31,184 bases of DNA. Source: a virus. The notes under the pieces are model-generated. The model worked only from the letters and a program-made list of their open reading frames with translations, was not told where the DNA came from and did no database searches. Shown here one piece after another: positions 1 to 8,306 of this stretch (position 1 is the first letter of the stretch; each line of letters starts with the position of its first letter). The position numbers and the translations under genes are program-made. The stretch lies in IMG/VR virus record IMGVR_UViG_3300034102_002356, positions 1 through 31,184 of that record; one strand, 5' to 3'.

Positions 1-36
1 AATAGACATTGCCAAAGATACAACTTTATCTATCAT
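1..36 (-). CDS. Partial CDS, N-terminus only (left edge)
   Basis: ATG at 34-36 on the minus strand opens a frame that stays open to the window edge and reads MIDKVVSLAMSI. An AGGAG-type Shine-Dalgarno lies about 9 nt upstream, inside the end of the preceding gpI-like gene. Only 12 codons are visible, so no function can be given. Its place after gp25, gp6 and gpI-like suggests another baseplate or tail-fibre gene of the same operon (inference). Confidence 0.5.
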   Translation of the reverse strand, partial: MIDKVVSLAMSI

Positions 37-38
37 GA

Positions 39-674
39 TTATACACTCCTATAAATTATTACAACTCCTGCTGGATAAACATAATTTTTTAAAAAAGAAT
101 CATATGCCAATAAATTATCATATTTTGGAGAGTTTACTTCTATGGTTATAATTCCAGACGACCCAGTACTAACATAGACATCAGTCCAAGATAATCCCAA
201 TAAAGTACATATTAAATACTTTATAGCTTCTGGTGTTCCTTTTTTATCAATATATTCTGATTTTGCTTTTACCGAAAATTGTCTTATATTTGGTAAAACA
301 TTGGAAAGTGGAGCTTGAGAAAAATCAGCACCATCAAAATAAAAATCTGCAAAAGCTTCTAAAAATATAGAATTTGAATATAAAGGAACTCTAATATTTT
401 CCCATTCAAGTTGCGCTCCATAACCATAATCAATACTAAAAAGCCAACGTAGATAATTTTTAACAAGTAAAACTACTAAAACATTTTTTGGATCTGATTC
501 ATACTTTTTAATAATCCAATAAGGAAAAAGAGAATCTACTGTTAGATCATCGCCAAACCATCTTTTTCCATCAACATCAAAAAAATCAGAATAATATAAA
601 GATTTGGCCTTTTCGACCATTTTTTCTATTTTATAACTTTCACTTACTGGTAAATTATTAAAAAGTAAAATCAT
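39..674 (-). CDS. Baseplate/tail protein, P2 gpI-like
   Basis: A 211-residue protein. It follows the gp25-like and gp6-like genes on the same strand, which is the W-J-I order of P2-type baseplates, where protein I joins the J wedge to the tail fibre. The middle holds a segment around KKGTPEAIKYLICTLLG (about residues 143-160) of the kind seen in gpI-like proteins ('KGT..GI..LL..LG'), and the N-terminal half is rich in aromatics. The start overlaps the gp6-like stop (ATGA type), which implies translational coupling. The family call rests on synteny plus this short motif. A T4 gp7-like wedge part is an alternative. Confidence 0.55.
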   Translation of the reverse strand: MILLFNNLPVSESYKIEKMVEKAKSLYYSDFFDVDGKRWFGDDLTVDSLFPYWIIKKYESDPKNVLVVLLVKNYLRWLFSIDYGYGAQLEWENIRVPLYSNSIFLEAFADFYFDGADFSQAPLSNVLPNIRQFSVKAKSEYIDKKGTPEAIKYLICTLLGLSWTDVYVSTGSSGIITIEVNSPKYDNLLAYDSFLKNYVYPAGVVIIYRSV

Positions 675-1741
675 AGACTATACTTTACGCTGATTCCTGC
701 TGGTGTTTTATCTGAAAGATATAATAACAATTGATTCTGTAAAGACGTTCCTAATCCAGTAACATAAACTTTAACTTCTCCCAAAAGACTGCTAGTTACA
801 GATATTTTTGTAATATCATCAGTACCGGATATTCCAGAATTTAATATTGCATTTTTATAATCTGCAATCGTAACACATCGCTCTGTAGAAGATGCTTTGA
901 ATTTTAATTTTGTTTTTGCCTGAGCTACACTGATTAAATCATAACCACCAGATGGTAATTCAGAGGTACCAAACGAAACATATGATGGAGCGTTTATTGT
1001 TGCACTGTTTGCAGAACTACCATTCGATTGTATAGCAGTTATTGTTACTTTATACTGTGTTGTTATATTTTTTGCAGTTGGTATATTTGTTGTTAAAATA
1101 TAACCTAAATTTCCATTTATAACACAATAATGTTTATTATTTGAAGATGATATTTTTGAAATATTTGAAACTTCCGTCCATGTTTCAGTAGTATTTGTAT
1201 TAGTATCGGTAACTTTAAATGTTATTGTTTCTGGATCTATTGTGTATGGTATTTCTATAGAATTTGTTGTATAATCATATTCTGTATAAACAACAACATT
1301 TCCAGAATAAAGTTTTATTGATTTTGAACTATTACTGTCTATAGATTCTTTATTATAAAAATAAACTTGTGAACCTTTTGTAGTAATTGCAGTGAATGCT
1401 GTATATGATTCTAATGTTGTTCCTGCAATTATAAGAGTTCTAGTACAAGCTGCTGTTTTAGTTGGTTCAAGTAATATTGATGAATTGGAAGCGATTCCAA
1501 GCAACCCATTTAATGTAGTTGCAGTAGTTGAAAAACTATTTAAATATCCATATTGAGCATAAATTCCATTATATGCCGTAGCTGTAGCAAGTATGTTTAT
1601 TAACATATTTATGGCGCTAGCTGGATTATCATAATCTAAATCACCAATATCTTCTTGTTGTTTATAAAAATTAATCAAAGAATCTTTAATATCAGTAAAG
1701 TCTAAAGAAGCAACATTTAATTTTTTTAAATCATATGCCAT
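671..1741 (-). CDS. gp6: Baseplate wedge protein, T4 gp6 / gpJ-like
   Basis: A 356-residue protein of the baseplate J/gp6 family, which forms the inner wedge ring around the hub and triggers sheath contraction. The N-terminus has the typical layout: DIKDSLINFYKQQE, then DLDYDNPASAINMLIN, then an alanine/tyrosine-rich helix and the S-rich segment seen in T4 gp6 after 'LLAYNTLY'. The middle is Thr/Ser-rich beta structure. The C-terminus (VTIADYKNAILNSG, then a K/V-rich strand region) resembles the gpJ C-terminal domain. It is much shorter than T4 gp6 (about 660 aa) and nearer to gpJ size. It overlaps the genes on both sides. Confidence 0.85.
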   Translation of the reverse strand: MAYDLKKLNVASLDFTDIKDSLINFYKQQEDIGDLDYDNPASAINMLINILATATAYNGIYAQYGYLNSFSTTATTLNGLLGIASNSSILLEPTKTAACTRTLIIAGTTLESYTAFTAITTKGSQVYFYNKESIDSNSSKSIKLYSGNVVVYTEYDYTTNSIEIPYTIDPETITFKVTDTNTNTTETWTEVSNISKISSSNNKHYCVINGNLGYILTTNIPTAKNITTQYKVTITAIQSNGSSANSATINAPSYVSFGTSELPSGGYDLISVAQAKTKLKFKASSTERCVTIADYKNAILNSGISGTDDITKISVTSSLLGEVKVYVTGLGTSLQNQLLLYLSDKTPAGISVKYSL

Positions 1742-2121
1742 TATATTTCTACCTCAATATAACAAGTTGAATCGTTTTGATTTCCTATCTTGTTAGTTGT
1801 CGTGTAATCTACTTTGAACTCTAACATAGAATTAGTAAAATTTATCAAAGTTACTTTTGTTTTCAATAAATAATAAATTTTTGATAATATGTCAGCAGCA
1901 AGTTTTACTTCAATTTCTGATTTATATATCTGACCATCAAATATATAAGTAAAGTAATCTGAACCGAGTTCTTTATCTGCTGGCAATTCGCCTTTTTGGG
2001 TTTTTGAAATGTTTTCTATATACTGGGAAATTGCATTAAATTCCGTAACAAATCCAACATCTTTTTTTGATGAAGATGTTTGTATTTTTTTAAATGTTAT
2101 TTCAAAATCTTTAATAGCCAT
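1741..2121 (-). CDS. gp25: Baseplate wedge protein, gp25-like
   Basis: A 126-residue protein of the gp25/gpW family, which links the wedge to the sheath. The C-terminal two thirds match the family pattern: a helix, then KTQKGELPADKELGSDYFTY (compare 'TRKGSRPFDPEFGCDL' in T4), a helix rich in A and I, and terminal strands. I chose ATG at 2121 (MAIKDFEITF) over an upstream in-frame TTG at 2154 because a perfect late box TATAAATA (2127-2134, minus) lies exactly 5 nt before this ATG. That puts the predicted late transcription start on the A of ATG. Its stop overlaps the gp6-like start (TAATG). Confidence 0.82.
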   Translation of the reverse strand: MAIKDFEITFKKIQTSSSKKDVGFVTEFNAISQYIENISKTQKGELPADKELGSDYFTYIFDGQIYKSEIEVKLAADILSKIYYLLKTKVTLINFTNSMLEFKVDYTTTNKIGNQNDSTCYIEVEI

Positions 2122-2126
2122 CAAAA

Positions 2127-2134
2127 TATTTATA
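2127..2134 (-). promoter_or_regulatory. Late promoter box, start codon at +1 (gp25-like)
   Basis: TATAAATA on the minus strand matches the T4 late consensus exactly and is followed by TTTTG and ATG. T4 late transcripts begin about 5-6 nt past the box, so the mRNA from this site would be leaderless or nearly so. The box lies inside the end of the upstream hub gene. Confidence 0.65.
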
Positions 2135-2926
2135 TCAGATATAATCTCTTCCAATATCTCCTATTTGTGATAAAGATAGTGATGTTTCATGACTAGATGC
2201 AGTACAAACATGTTTGATTCCAACTATGTAATAGTATCCATTCATGATAGAATTTGTTGTCATATAAGGATATCCGCTCGCAGCATTCATATTCAAATAA
2301 ATCAAATCTCCTAATTTTAAAGAAAAATCTCCAGCAACAGTAACATCTATTTTTTTAGCATATTTTATGGCATCTAAAAATTCTGCTCTGTTTACTGGTG
2401 TTTCTTTTGGAGTGTTCCAAAATGTAGCGTTATTTAATCTAAATTTAGCATATGAATCAAACATTGGTCGAATATCTGGACAAGAACAGCTGTAATCTGC
2501 AGCCGGAGATCCCCATATGCATCCCTGCCAATCTGCTCCAAGTTTTTCTGTTATTTGTTCACATTCTTTAGAAGGAGAATCAAAAAAAGAATCAACACCT
2601 TCAGTATAACTAATATCCATATCAGGTATGCTTGTGGCACCCTTCCACAAAACATATCCACTATAACCAGATGAACCACAAGAACCGGGGGAACCAGTTG
2701 TTGCTCCTATTGTTTTTATAAAACCTAATTGTTCTGCTATTGCTTTAATTGTTGGAAATTTTTTAAAACAATCATTAATAGTATTCGGAATTGCGGTCGC
2801 ACCTCTATTTAAAAATGCATTTGCACACTCATAGGTGCCTTTAGAATTTAAAGGATAAAATGCTTCTTGGGAATAATTTGTCCCATATGTTTTTATTTGT
2901 TTAGGTTCTGCTTTTTTTGTATTCAT
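2135..2926 (-). CDS. Baseplate hub protein, C-terminal part (gpD/gp27-like)
   Basis: A 263-residue protein directly downstream of the 646-residue hub gene. Residues about 195-255 read VTVAGDFSLKLGDLIYLNM and then NGYYYIVGIKHVC with a following TSLSLSQIGD. This is the signature of the last beta-domain of gpD/gp27/VgrG-type hub proteins ('v.G.p.l.vGd.i.l...nG.Y.I..i.H....y.t.l.l.r'). The domain is therefore encoded apart from the rest of the hub. Residues about 73-91 form a short collagen-like G-x-y stretch containing one Cys, and several other Cys lie at residues 115-150. The gap to the upstream gene is 27 nt. Confidence 0.6.
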   Translation of the reverse strand: MNTKKAEPKQIKTYGTNYSQEAFYPLNSKGTYECANAFLNRGATAIPNTINDCFKKFPTIKAIAEQLGFIKTIGATTGSPGSCGSSGYSGYVLWKGATSIPDMDISYTEGVDSFFDSPSKECEQITEKLGADWQGCIWGSPAADYSCSCPDIRPMFDSYAKFRLNNATFWNTPKETPVNRAEFLDAIKYAKKIDVTVAGDFSLKLGDLIYLNMNAASGYPYMTTNSIMNGYYYIVGIKHVCTASSHETSLSLSQIGDIGRDYI

Positions 2927-2953
2927 TTTAGTTAAATTAATAATTTTATAATT

Positions 2954-4894
2954 TTATGGATTTCCAGCAGTTGGTCCAGTTGGGCCAGTATTTCCAATGG
3001 CAGTTCCATCACAACATCCATCTACAACATTTTCTACTGTAAAATAATAAACAAAATTTTCTCCGTCAGAATATTTGCAAAGTTTTACTATATGAAATAT
3101 ATCTTCCTCTGGTAACAGATTTGGTGTCTTGGCTCCAACAGGTCTAAAATAAAAACCATCAGGAAGACAAACATCAACCCATCCGGGCGGCAAATATGTT
3201 CCAGTTATACCTCTTTCATTTAAATTTATGGCCCAGGTTTCATCCTGAGTGTCTGAAGATTTTAATGAATCGTCTAATAACCATTTTTCTATTTGATGGT
3301 AATATGTAAATCCTGTAGAACCAGTTGCTCCGGGTGCTGGAGGAGAAGAGCCAGTTGCACCCGATGCTCCAGTTATACCACTATCATAGTAAAGTTTATT
3401 CCATTTATAACGATATTTTTTAGCATTGGCTTTTGTTGTTGTGGTAGGCGATACATTATCTATTTCATATTTTTGCAATAAAGCAAAAAAACAATCTTCT
3501 CGATTTCCCATACAACACAAAGAATAAAATATAAAATTTTGTAATTCTATATCTCTTATTTTAGTCAATTTATCTTGTGCACTGTTTATTTTTGATTTAA
3601 AAGATTCATATCTTATATCTAAAACTTTTGACAAATACATATCAGAAGCAATAGTAACTCCGCTGATATCGGGATAATTTGGATGAATCTCAGTCATATC
3701 AAACATATTTTTCCACATGTCTGCAGTATCTACATATGGCATTACACCAGTAAGACCCATCAAAGGTAATTCTGAATAAGGTTTGTCTAAACCAAATTGT
3801 TGACCTATATGATTTAAATAATTTTCTGCATTTATTGCATCTAAATCACTATAAAATCCCCAGTGTGAATCATAAACGAGCTGTTCTGCTCCGGGTATCC
3901 CCTGTGTTGCACCTGCGCTAGAAATGAGTTCAATGTTATATTTTTCACCTTCATCTTGAAACTGAAATGTTAATGCTTTTACTGAATAATTCGGATCAGC
4001 ACTTATTCCGCTAGGAACAACATCCAAAAATTTTGGTGTTTTTTTGATATAATAATAATTTTTTGAAACATATTGAAAAGCGGGGTTTGATAAAATAGCA
4101 TATGCTTTTCTGTATTTTTTACCATCAGGAAGTTTTCTTATAACATCATCACCTTCAAAAACACCAACTCTTCTAAAATCATTATCTACTGTACCATATG
4201 AAGGATCGTTAACTGGATCTCTATGAAAATATTTAAAATTAAATTTTCCAGTTAAATCAGTCCAAAAGAAAAAATTTGGTTTTTTATCAACTTCATCTAC
4301 AGAAAATGAAGCAAGATAATTTAAATATTGAATTGTATCACCAGAAGGATTATGTTCTCTTGTTGATAACGCATTTAAAGGTTTATATAAAACAAAATTT
4401 GAAGTTTTATCAACAATTCCAGTAGAAAAACCAGTTTTTGTTACAATTTCTTGAACAAAGGAATCTATTTTTTCTAATACAGGTTTGACGTAAGAGAGAT
4501 CTTTTATTAATGATGTATTTTGTACTTTTTTATAAACTTCCGTAGTAAAAAATATTCCGATAAAATTTTCTTCAGTATCTGAGGATGCGTTATTTAAATA
4601 ACTTACAGAAGTAATATTAAAAGTAAAATTTGGATTATTGGATCCATACAAAACTATTGATATTTTTGTTATTTCAAATTGTAAAATTCTAGATACTATA
4701 TCTTTTTTATCTTGAACTACTAAAACACCATTTGGGAAAACATCATTAATTGTTTCCACCATTTCAATTCTTTCAAATAAACATTCTGTATTTTGTTTTG
4801 CAATATCAACAGATTCGCTTCCATCTGAATTTTGTAAAAGAATACTTTTTATATTAGAGTAAGCTGGATTAAAATTTGACTGAGTATTTGGCAT
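2954..4894 (-). CDS. Baseplate hub protein, gp27/gpD-like, with collagen-like insert
   Basis: A 646-residue protein. The N-terminal 270 residues look like the two hub barrels of gp27/gpD proteins: an 'R.E.....N.VFPNGVLVVQD' strand region, a helix SLIKDLSYVKPVLEKI, the segment LNYLASFSVD, and FFFWTDLTGKFNFKYF, typical of late-control/hub proteins. The hub forms the trimer under the tail tube that carries the spike. Residues about 505-530 and the last 13 residues are collagen-like G-x-y repeats (GATGSS, GATGSTGF, GNTGPTGPT). The usual last domain seems to be supplied by the next gene. It lies 3 nt after gp53. Confidence 0.65.
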   Translation of the reverse strand: MPNTQSNFNPAYSNIKSILLQNSDGSESVDIAKQNTECLFERIEMVETINDVFPNGVLVVQDKKDIVSRILQFEITKISIVLYGSNNPNFTFNITSVSYLNNASSDTEENFIGIFFTTEVYKKVQNTSLIKDLSYVKPVLEKIDSFVQEIVTKTGFSTGIVDKTSNFVLYKPLNALSTREHNPSGDTIQYLNYLASFSVDEVDKKPNFFFWTDLTGKFNFKYFHRDPVNDPSYGTVDNDFRRVGVFEGDDVIRKLPDGKKYRKAYAILSNPAFQYVSKNYYYIKKTPKFLDVVPSGISADPNYSVKALTFQFQDEGEKYNIELISSAGATQGIPGAEQLVYDSHWGFYSDLDAINAENYLNHIGQQFGLDKPYSELPLMGLTGVMPYVDTADMWKNMFDMTEIHPNYPDISGVTIASDMYLSKVLDIRYESFKSKINSAQDKLTKIRDIELQNFIFYSLCCMGNREDCFFALLQKYEIDNVSPTTTTKANAKKYRYKWNKLYYDSGITGASGATGSSPPAPGATGSTGFTYYHQIEKWLLDDSLKSSDTQDETWAINLNERGITGTYLPPGWVDVCLPDGFYFRPVGAKTPNLLPEEDIFHIVKLCKYSDGENFVYYFTVENVVDGCCDGTAIGNTGPTGPTAGNP

Positions 4895-4897
4895 TTT

Positions 4898-5749
4898 TTA
4901 TTTAAACTTTGCTGTTATAAAAAAACTTTTTGCTTTTCCAAAAAAAGAATTTGTAAAACTTTTTATAGTTTTTGATGAAGTGTTTATAAAAGATTCAACC
5001 GTTACATTTGATCCATTATCACCTGTAGTACCATAATTAAAATTTATAGATTCAATTTTATTTGAATCAAATTTAGATTCTCCAGTAGCTGTTATTTTAG
5101 ATGTTACTGTAAATTTACCATTAGGTTTATCATAAAAATATAAAGTTTTTTCTTTTGAAGTTTTAACTTCTTGTGTATAAAGTAGTTTTTGTATGCTATA
5201 TGATCCCCCAGAATTTGGATATATTAATACATAAGAATTGCCAGTGACACCAGAAACAAATAAAGTTCCATTTTTTTCTTTTTTGGTAATCATATCACTT
5301 GTTCCATAAAATTCATCATCAATTAAAGAAAAAGGACCATCGATGTTAAAATTTCCAACAGAAGAAAATGAAGCCGAATTACCACTATTTGATTGATATG
5401 GAAGAATTATACTTCCTCGGGGGAACACATAAGATGTTGTGCCAGAAAGATCTCCCGTCAAAGATATGTCATATTTTCCTTCTTCATTTTTATTAAAAAT
5501 ATTTGCATTTGGTGGTAGTATTTTTAATGGATTTATTTTTTTATTTGCTATAATAAATGACCAAAAACTGTCAGGATTATTATAAATTTTACTAGCCGCT
5601 TCAATTAAAGTACTTTTATCATCTAAATCTATAGTATTGGTATTTTCTTTTACTTTTGAAAAATCAATATAAGTAAAAAAATCAGATATAGTAAAGGAAC
5701 CGATGGTACTTTCAAATTTTGTTTTTGGTAAATTTTCAAAATATTTCAT
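4898..5749 (-). CDS. gp53: Baseplate wedge protein, gp53-like
   Basis: A 283-residue protein. It opens with MKYFENLP, and residues about 44-85 (DDKSTLIEAASKIYNNPDSF, then W, then IIANKKINPLKILPP) match the gp53 LysM-like pattern 'd....la...YgdP.l.WvI...N...dP...p'. In T4, gp53 helps dimerise wedges around the hub. The Ser/Thr/Gly-rich C-terminal 190 residues have no counterpart I recognise and probably form beta structure. It is the second gene of the baseplate operon, 8 nt after the tube-cap gene, with no Shine-Dalgarno visible. Confidence 0.75.
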   Translation of the reverse strand: MKYFENLPKTKFESTIGSFTISDFFTYIDFSKVKENTNTIDLDDKSTLIEAASKIYNNPDSFWSFIIANKKINPLKILPPNANIFNKNEEGKYDISLTGDLSGTTSYVFPRGSIILPYQSNSGNSASFSSVGNFNIDGPFSLIDDEFYGTSDMITKKEKNGTLFVSGVTGNSYVLIYPNSGGSYSIQKLLYTQEVKTSKEKTLYFYDKPNGKFTVTSKITATGESKFDSNKIESINFNYGTTGDNGSNVTVESFINTSSKTIKSFTNSFFGKAKSFFITAKFK

Positions 5750-5757
5750 AATATTCT

Positions 5758-6582
5758 TTAAATTGAATTGGCTGATATTTCTGATTTCGAATAAATTCCA
5801 CCAGCTGCATAACCATCCGAACCACCGGGAACATATGTTCCTGTTTCAAATTCTGTAAATTGTAAACCTAAAAGTGTTACCGCCGAAGTGCCATTAGGCA
5901 ACAATCTGATAACTGAATCGGAATTATCGTTTCTTTTTACCATAACAGTATTTAATACACACACTAACGGCGATCCAAGCCAATCTGCTGTAAGATCTCC
6001 TTCATCACCAAATCCAGTAGGTGCATTTCCTTTAGTAATTTTCATAGCCCATAAACTTTGGGGATAAGACCTTTCAGGAAGATCTGAAGCTAGTGTTGGA
6101 TATGATGACTTATTAAAAGATCCAACAATTTGTTCTATTATTTTTGCCTCTTGTGCGTTTTTTGGAACTAATACATACTGGAAAAAATATTGTTTTCTTG
6201 CTTCTGAAATCATAGACATTTCAGCAATATTACTAAAACGCCTATAAGTTGTAGTGGCAAATACTCTTTCATAATATGACATGGCAGGTGCTGCCATTCT
6301 TTCTAATTGTCTTAAGGTTCCACCAATCCCACCACCTGCATTAGCTATAGCTGCTTTCGTTAAAATGGGACCAACCGGATTGCTATTACTTTCACCAAAC
6401 TCATGTTGGACAACATAACCGGGTTCTTTGGGTAAAGGCAATTTGATATGATTAAAAGCTCTAGATATTACTCCAGCTCTAGTTCTTTGCGTATTTATTA
6501 GAGAATAATCAGCAGCATAAAAATTTAACCATAAAGGTTGTTCGGTTGCATAAGATCCCAATGGAAATTGATAGAAGGCCAT
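5758..6582 (-). CDS. gp48: Tail tube cap / baseplate protein, gp48-like
   Basis: A 274-residue protein. The part from residue 105 onward follows the gp48/gp54 pattern: YERVFATTTYRRFSNIAEMS, a Q/F-rich strand, PKNAQEAKIIEQIVGSF, PQSLWAMKI, then a conserved strand LNTVMVKRN and TLLGLQFTEFETGTY at the end. In T4, gp48 caps the baseplate and seeds the tail tube. The N-terminus carries a Gly-rich linker (GGGIGGT). It is the first gene of the baseplate operon and starts 6 nt after a late-type box (TCTAAATA). gp54 is the main alternative. Confidence 0.65.
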   Translation of the reverse strand: MAFYQFPLGSYATEQPLWLNFYAADYSLINTQRTRAGVISRAFNHIKLPLPKEPGYVVQHEFGESNSNPVGPILTKAAIANAGGGIGGTLRQLERMAAPAMSYYERVFATTTYRRFSNIAEMSMISEARKQYFFQYVLVPKNAQEAKIIEQIVGSFNKSSYPTLASDLPERSYPQSLWAMKITKGNAPTGFGDEGDLTADWLGSPLVCVLNTVMVKRNDNSDSVIRLLPNGTSAVTLLGLQFTEFETGTYVPGGSDGYAAGGIYSKSEISANSI

Positions 6583-6588
6583 TTTAAA

Positions 6589-6596
6589 TATTTAGA
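6589..6596 (-). promoter_or_regulatory. Late promoter-like box (baseplate operon)
   Basis: TCTAAATA on the minus strand (one change from TATAAATA) lies 6 nt before the ATG at 6582. It is back to back with the plus-strand box at 6604-6611, with 7 bp between them. The predicted transcript has no leader or 1 nt of leader. Confidence 0.5.
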
Positions 6597-6603
6597 TAAA
6601 TTA

Positions 6604-6611
6604 CCTAAATA
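6604..6611 (+). promoter_or_regulatory. Late promoter-like box (gp4 operon)
   Basis: CCTAAATA, then TTTTG and ATG at 6617. The spacing to the start codon equals that of the gp25-like gene. The pair with 6589-6596 forms a divergent late promoter that splits the tail operons. Confidence 0.5.
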
Positions 6612-6616
6612 TTTTG

Positions 6617-7036
6617 ATGGCATACAAAACTAAATACAAACCCGAAAATAAACAAAAATATGTTGGGGATATTAACAATATAGTTTGTAGGTCTTTGTGG
6701 GAAAGATCTGTATGTAAATTTTTAGATCAAAATCAAAATATATTGAAATGGTCTTCCGAAGAAATACAAATACCATATTTGAATCCATTTGATAATAAAA
6801 TGCACAACTACTATCCAGATTTTTTAGTCCAATTTAAAGATGGAGAATCTTTAAAATGTTGGTTATTGGAAATAAAACCAAAAAAACAAACTTATTTAAA
6901 AGAAAATGCTTCGAAGAAAGAAAAAATAACTTGGGGCATCAATCAAGCAAAATGGAATGCTGCAAAAAATTATTGTGATAAAAATAATTTTGAATTTAAA
7001 ATACTAACAGAAAAAGAACTATTCACAAATGGCTAA
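6617..7036 (+). CDS. gp4: Head completion nuclease, gp4-like
   Basis: A 139-residue protein. It matches T4 gp4 (gp50/65), which acts on the filled head before tail joining: NIVCRSLWERSVCKFLDQN, then ILKWSSEEIQIPY, then the nuclease-like core YYPDFLVQF with WLLEIKPKKQ, then a W-x-A-A helix near the C-terminus. The PDF...EIKPK arrangement fits a PD-(D/E)xK-type active site (D about residue 75, E and K about 93-95). The annotated start is ATG at 6617. A TTG three bases earlier is less likely because the late box sits exactly 5 nt before this ATG. It overlaps the next gene by 8 nt. Confidence 0.85.
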   Translation: MAYKTKYKPENKQKYVGDINNIVCRSLWERSVCKFLDQNQNILKWSSEEIQIPYLNPFDNKMHNYYPDFLVQFKDGESLKCWLLEIKPKKQTYLKENASKKEKITWGINQAKWNAAKNYCDKNNFEFKILTEKELFTNG

Positions 7037-7589
7037 TCCACAAAACTCAATTTTTGAAATTAAAAATTTTTTTGGTAGGCATCTAGGACTGCAAAGAGAC
7101 AATAGATATAGTATTATATTTGAAAATTTGCCACCAGAAGTTCCAGTTTTACCTGAACAAGATTTATATTCAATAACAAGTGCTGCTGGCGCAAGAGGTA
7201 TCGATGCTATTGCTGACAATCTTGCTGGATATGGACCGGGAAGAATTGTACCTAGATCTCAAAAATTTGTTGGTGGAGTATTACTGACATTTCCAATAAC
7301 GAATGATAATTTTATTGTAGATTTTTTTAATAAATGGTTTAATTCAATTTATTCTGGTGGAAGAAATGCAAATAATAAACCTTATCTTGTTCAATATTAT
7401 GACACCCACGTTTATAATGTAAAAATGAGATTAAAAATATTAGATCCGAATGGAAATATAAACAAAACTCTTTTGTTTCATGAAGTGTTTCCAGTCGAAT
7501 GTATGCCTTTTGAATTTAATATGGCACAAGCAAATGAATATTTAAAATATCAAGTATTGATGAATTATCGTGAATTTACTTTAATTTAA
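7029..7589 (+). CDS. gp19: Tail tube protein, gp19 family (gp19 or gp54-like)
   Basis: A 186-residue protein of the T4 gp19 tube family, which stacks as hexamers to form the inner tail tube. Typical features are an N-terminal strand NRYSIIFENLP, the SAAGARGIDAIADN and PGRIVP region, VGGVLLTFPITNDNFIVDFF, then W..I, and the C-terminal FHEVFPVECMPFEFN. It is about 20 residues longer than T4 gp19 and lies beside gp4 and a gp26-like chaperone, so it could be the tube initiator gp54 rather than the main tube subunit. No Shine-Dalgarno is seen. The overlap with gp4 implies coupling. Confidence 0.75.
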   Translation: MANPQNSIFEIKNFFGRHLGLQRDNRYSIIFENLPPEVPVLPEQDLYSITSAAGARGIDAIADNLAGYGPGRIVPRSQKFVGGVLLTFPITNDNFIVDFFNKWFNSIYSGGRNANNKPYLVQYYDTHVYNVKMRLKILDPNGNINKTLLFHEVFPVECMPFEFNMAQANEYLKYQVLMNYREFTLI

Positions 7590-7590
7590 A

Positions 7591-8265
7591 ATGGAATATC
7601 AAATGGATTTAGCAAAAGAAATAAACAATTTTTTACCAAAATATAAAACTACATTGCCCTTTTCAAAAAAGGATGTAACGTTCGTACCATTTAAAGTAAA
7701 AGATGCAAAAAACATTGCTACTATTTTACAAGAAAATAACAGATATCTTGCTTTTAATGCTATGGTAGATATTTTAAAAAGAAACGTAGAAGGAGTTAAT
7801 GTTAATGATCTTTGTTTAGCGGATGCAGAATTTTTATTTTTACAAATAAGATCAAAAAGTGTTGATGAAATGTTAAATTTGGTATACAATAAAGAAAAAA
7901 TACAGATTAATATATCCGAGATAAAGGCAACAAATAGTCTACAAAATGAACAAATATCAGTTGGAGAAAATTTAGCAATTATTGTAAAAACGCCTACTGT
8001 TAAAGATTTATTGAAGATAAATGGGACAGAAAAAGAAGATTTTATTAAAGCATCAATAAAAAATGTTTTATTAAAAAATGAAATATACGATTGTTCAAAA
8101 TTTATGCCAGATGAAATAAAAGAAGTAATGGCAAATTTACCTTTAAATATCATAACAAAACTTGATGATTTTTTGAAAAAAGAACCACAGTTATATTTGT
8201 CAGTAGAAACTAGTGAAGGTAAGAAGGAGGTCTCCGGGTTACTTAATTTTTTTATCTATCGGTAA
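7591..8265 (+). CDS. gp26: Baseplate hub / tail assembly chaperone, gp26-like (zero-frame product)
   Basis: A 224-residue protein of the T4 gp26-type baseplate hub assembly family. The diagnostic segment is KKDVTFVPFKVKDAKNI near residues 26-45, followed by LCLADAEFLFLQIRSKSVDE (about residues 73-92). A second conserved part, IIVKTPTVKDLL, lies near residue 130. The frame ends in FFIYR just past a run of seven T. The overlapping -1 frame encodes the expected C-terminal extension, so two products are likely (separate entry). It starts 1 nt after the gp19-family gene. Confidence 0.75.
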   Translation: MEYQMDLAKEINNFLPKYKTTLPFSKKDVTFVPFKVKDAKNIATILQENNRYLAFNAMVDILKRNVEGVNVNDLCLADAEFLFLQIRSKSVDEMLNLVYNKEKIQINISEIKATNSLQNEQISVGENLAIIVKTPTVKDLLKINGTEKEDFIKASIKNVLLKNEIYDCSKFMPDEIKEVMANLPLNIITKLDDFLKKEPQLYLSVETSEGKKEVSGLLNFFIYR

Positions 8266-8306
8266 AGTTTTTTGATTTAGCTGATTATTTTTCAACTAAC
8301 TTTACC
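8224..8306 (+). promoter_or_regulatory. Programmed -1 ribosomal frameshift signal
   Basis: Three parts are in place. An SD-like AAGGAGG lies at 8224-8230. The heptamer T TTT TTT at 8247-8253 is phased as X XXY YYZ in the zero frame. A perfect 9-bp inverted repeat, GGTAAAGTT (8261-8269) and AACTTTACC (8298-8306), starts 7 nt past the heptamer and has a 28-nt loop. The geometry is that of known bacterial -1 sites such as dnaX and of tail chaperone genes. The SD-like site is somewhat farther upstream (16 nt) than in dnaX. Confidence 0.8.

Noticed and set aside
3293-3481. Plus-strand Cys-rich 62-aa ORF
   Set aside because: It is the antisense of the collagen-like Gly/Thr/Ala codons of the hub gene. 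The Cys arise from the repeat, not from selection.
7599-8153. 184-aa minus-strand ORF opposite the gp26-like gene
   Set aside because: Phe/Ser/Ile-rich shadow of a Lys/Asn/Glu-rich gene. No promoter or ribosome site, and the plus frame is clearly homologous to gp26.
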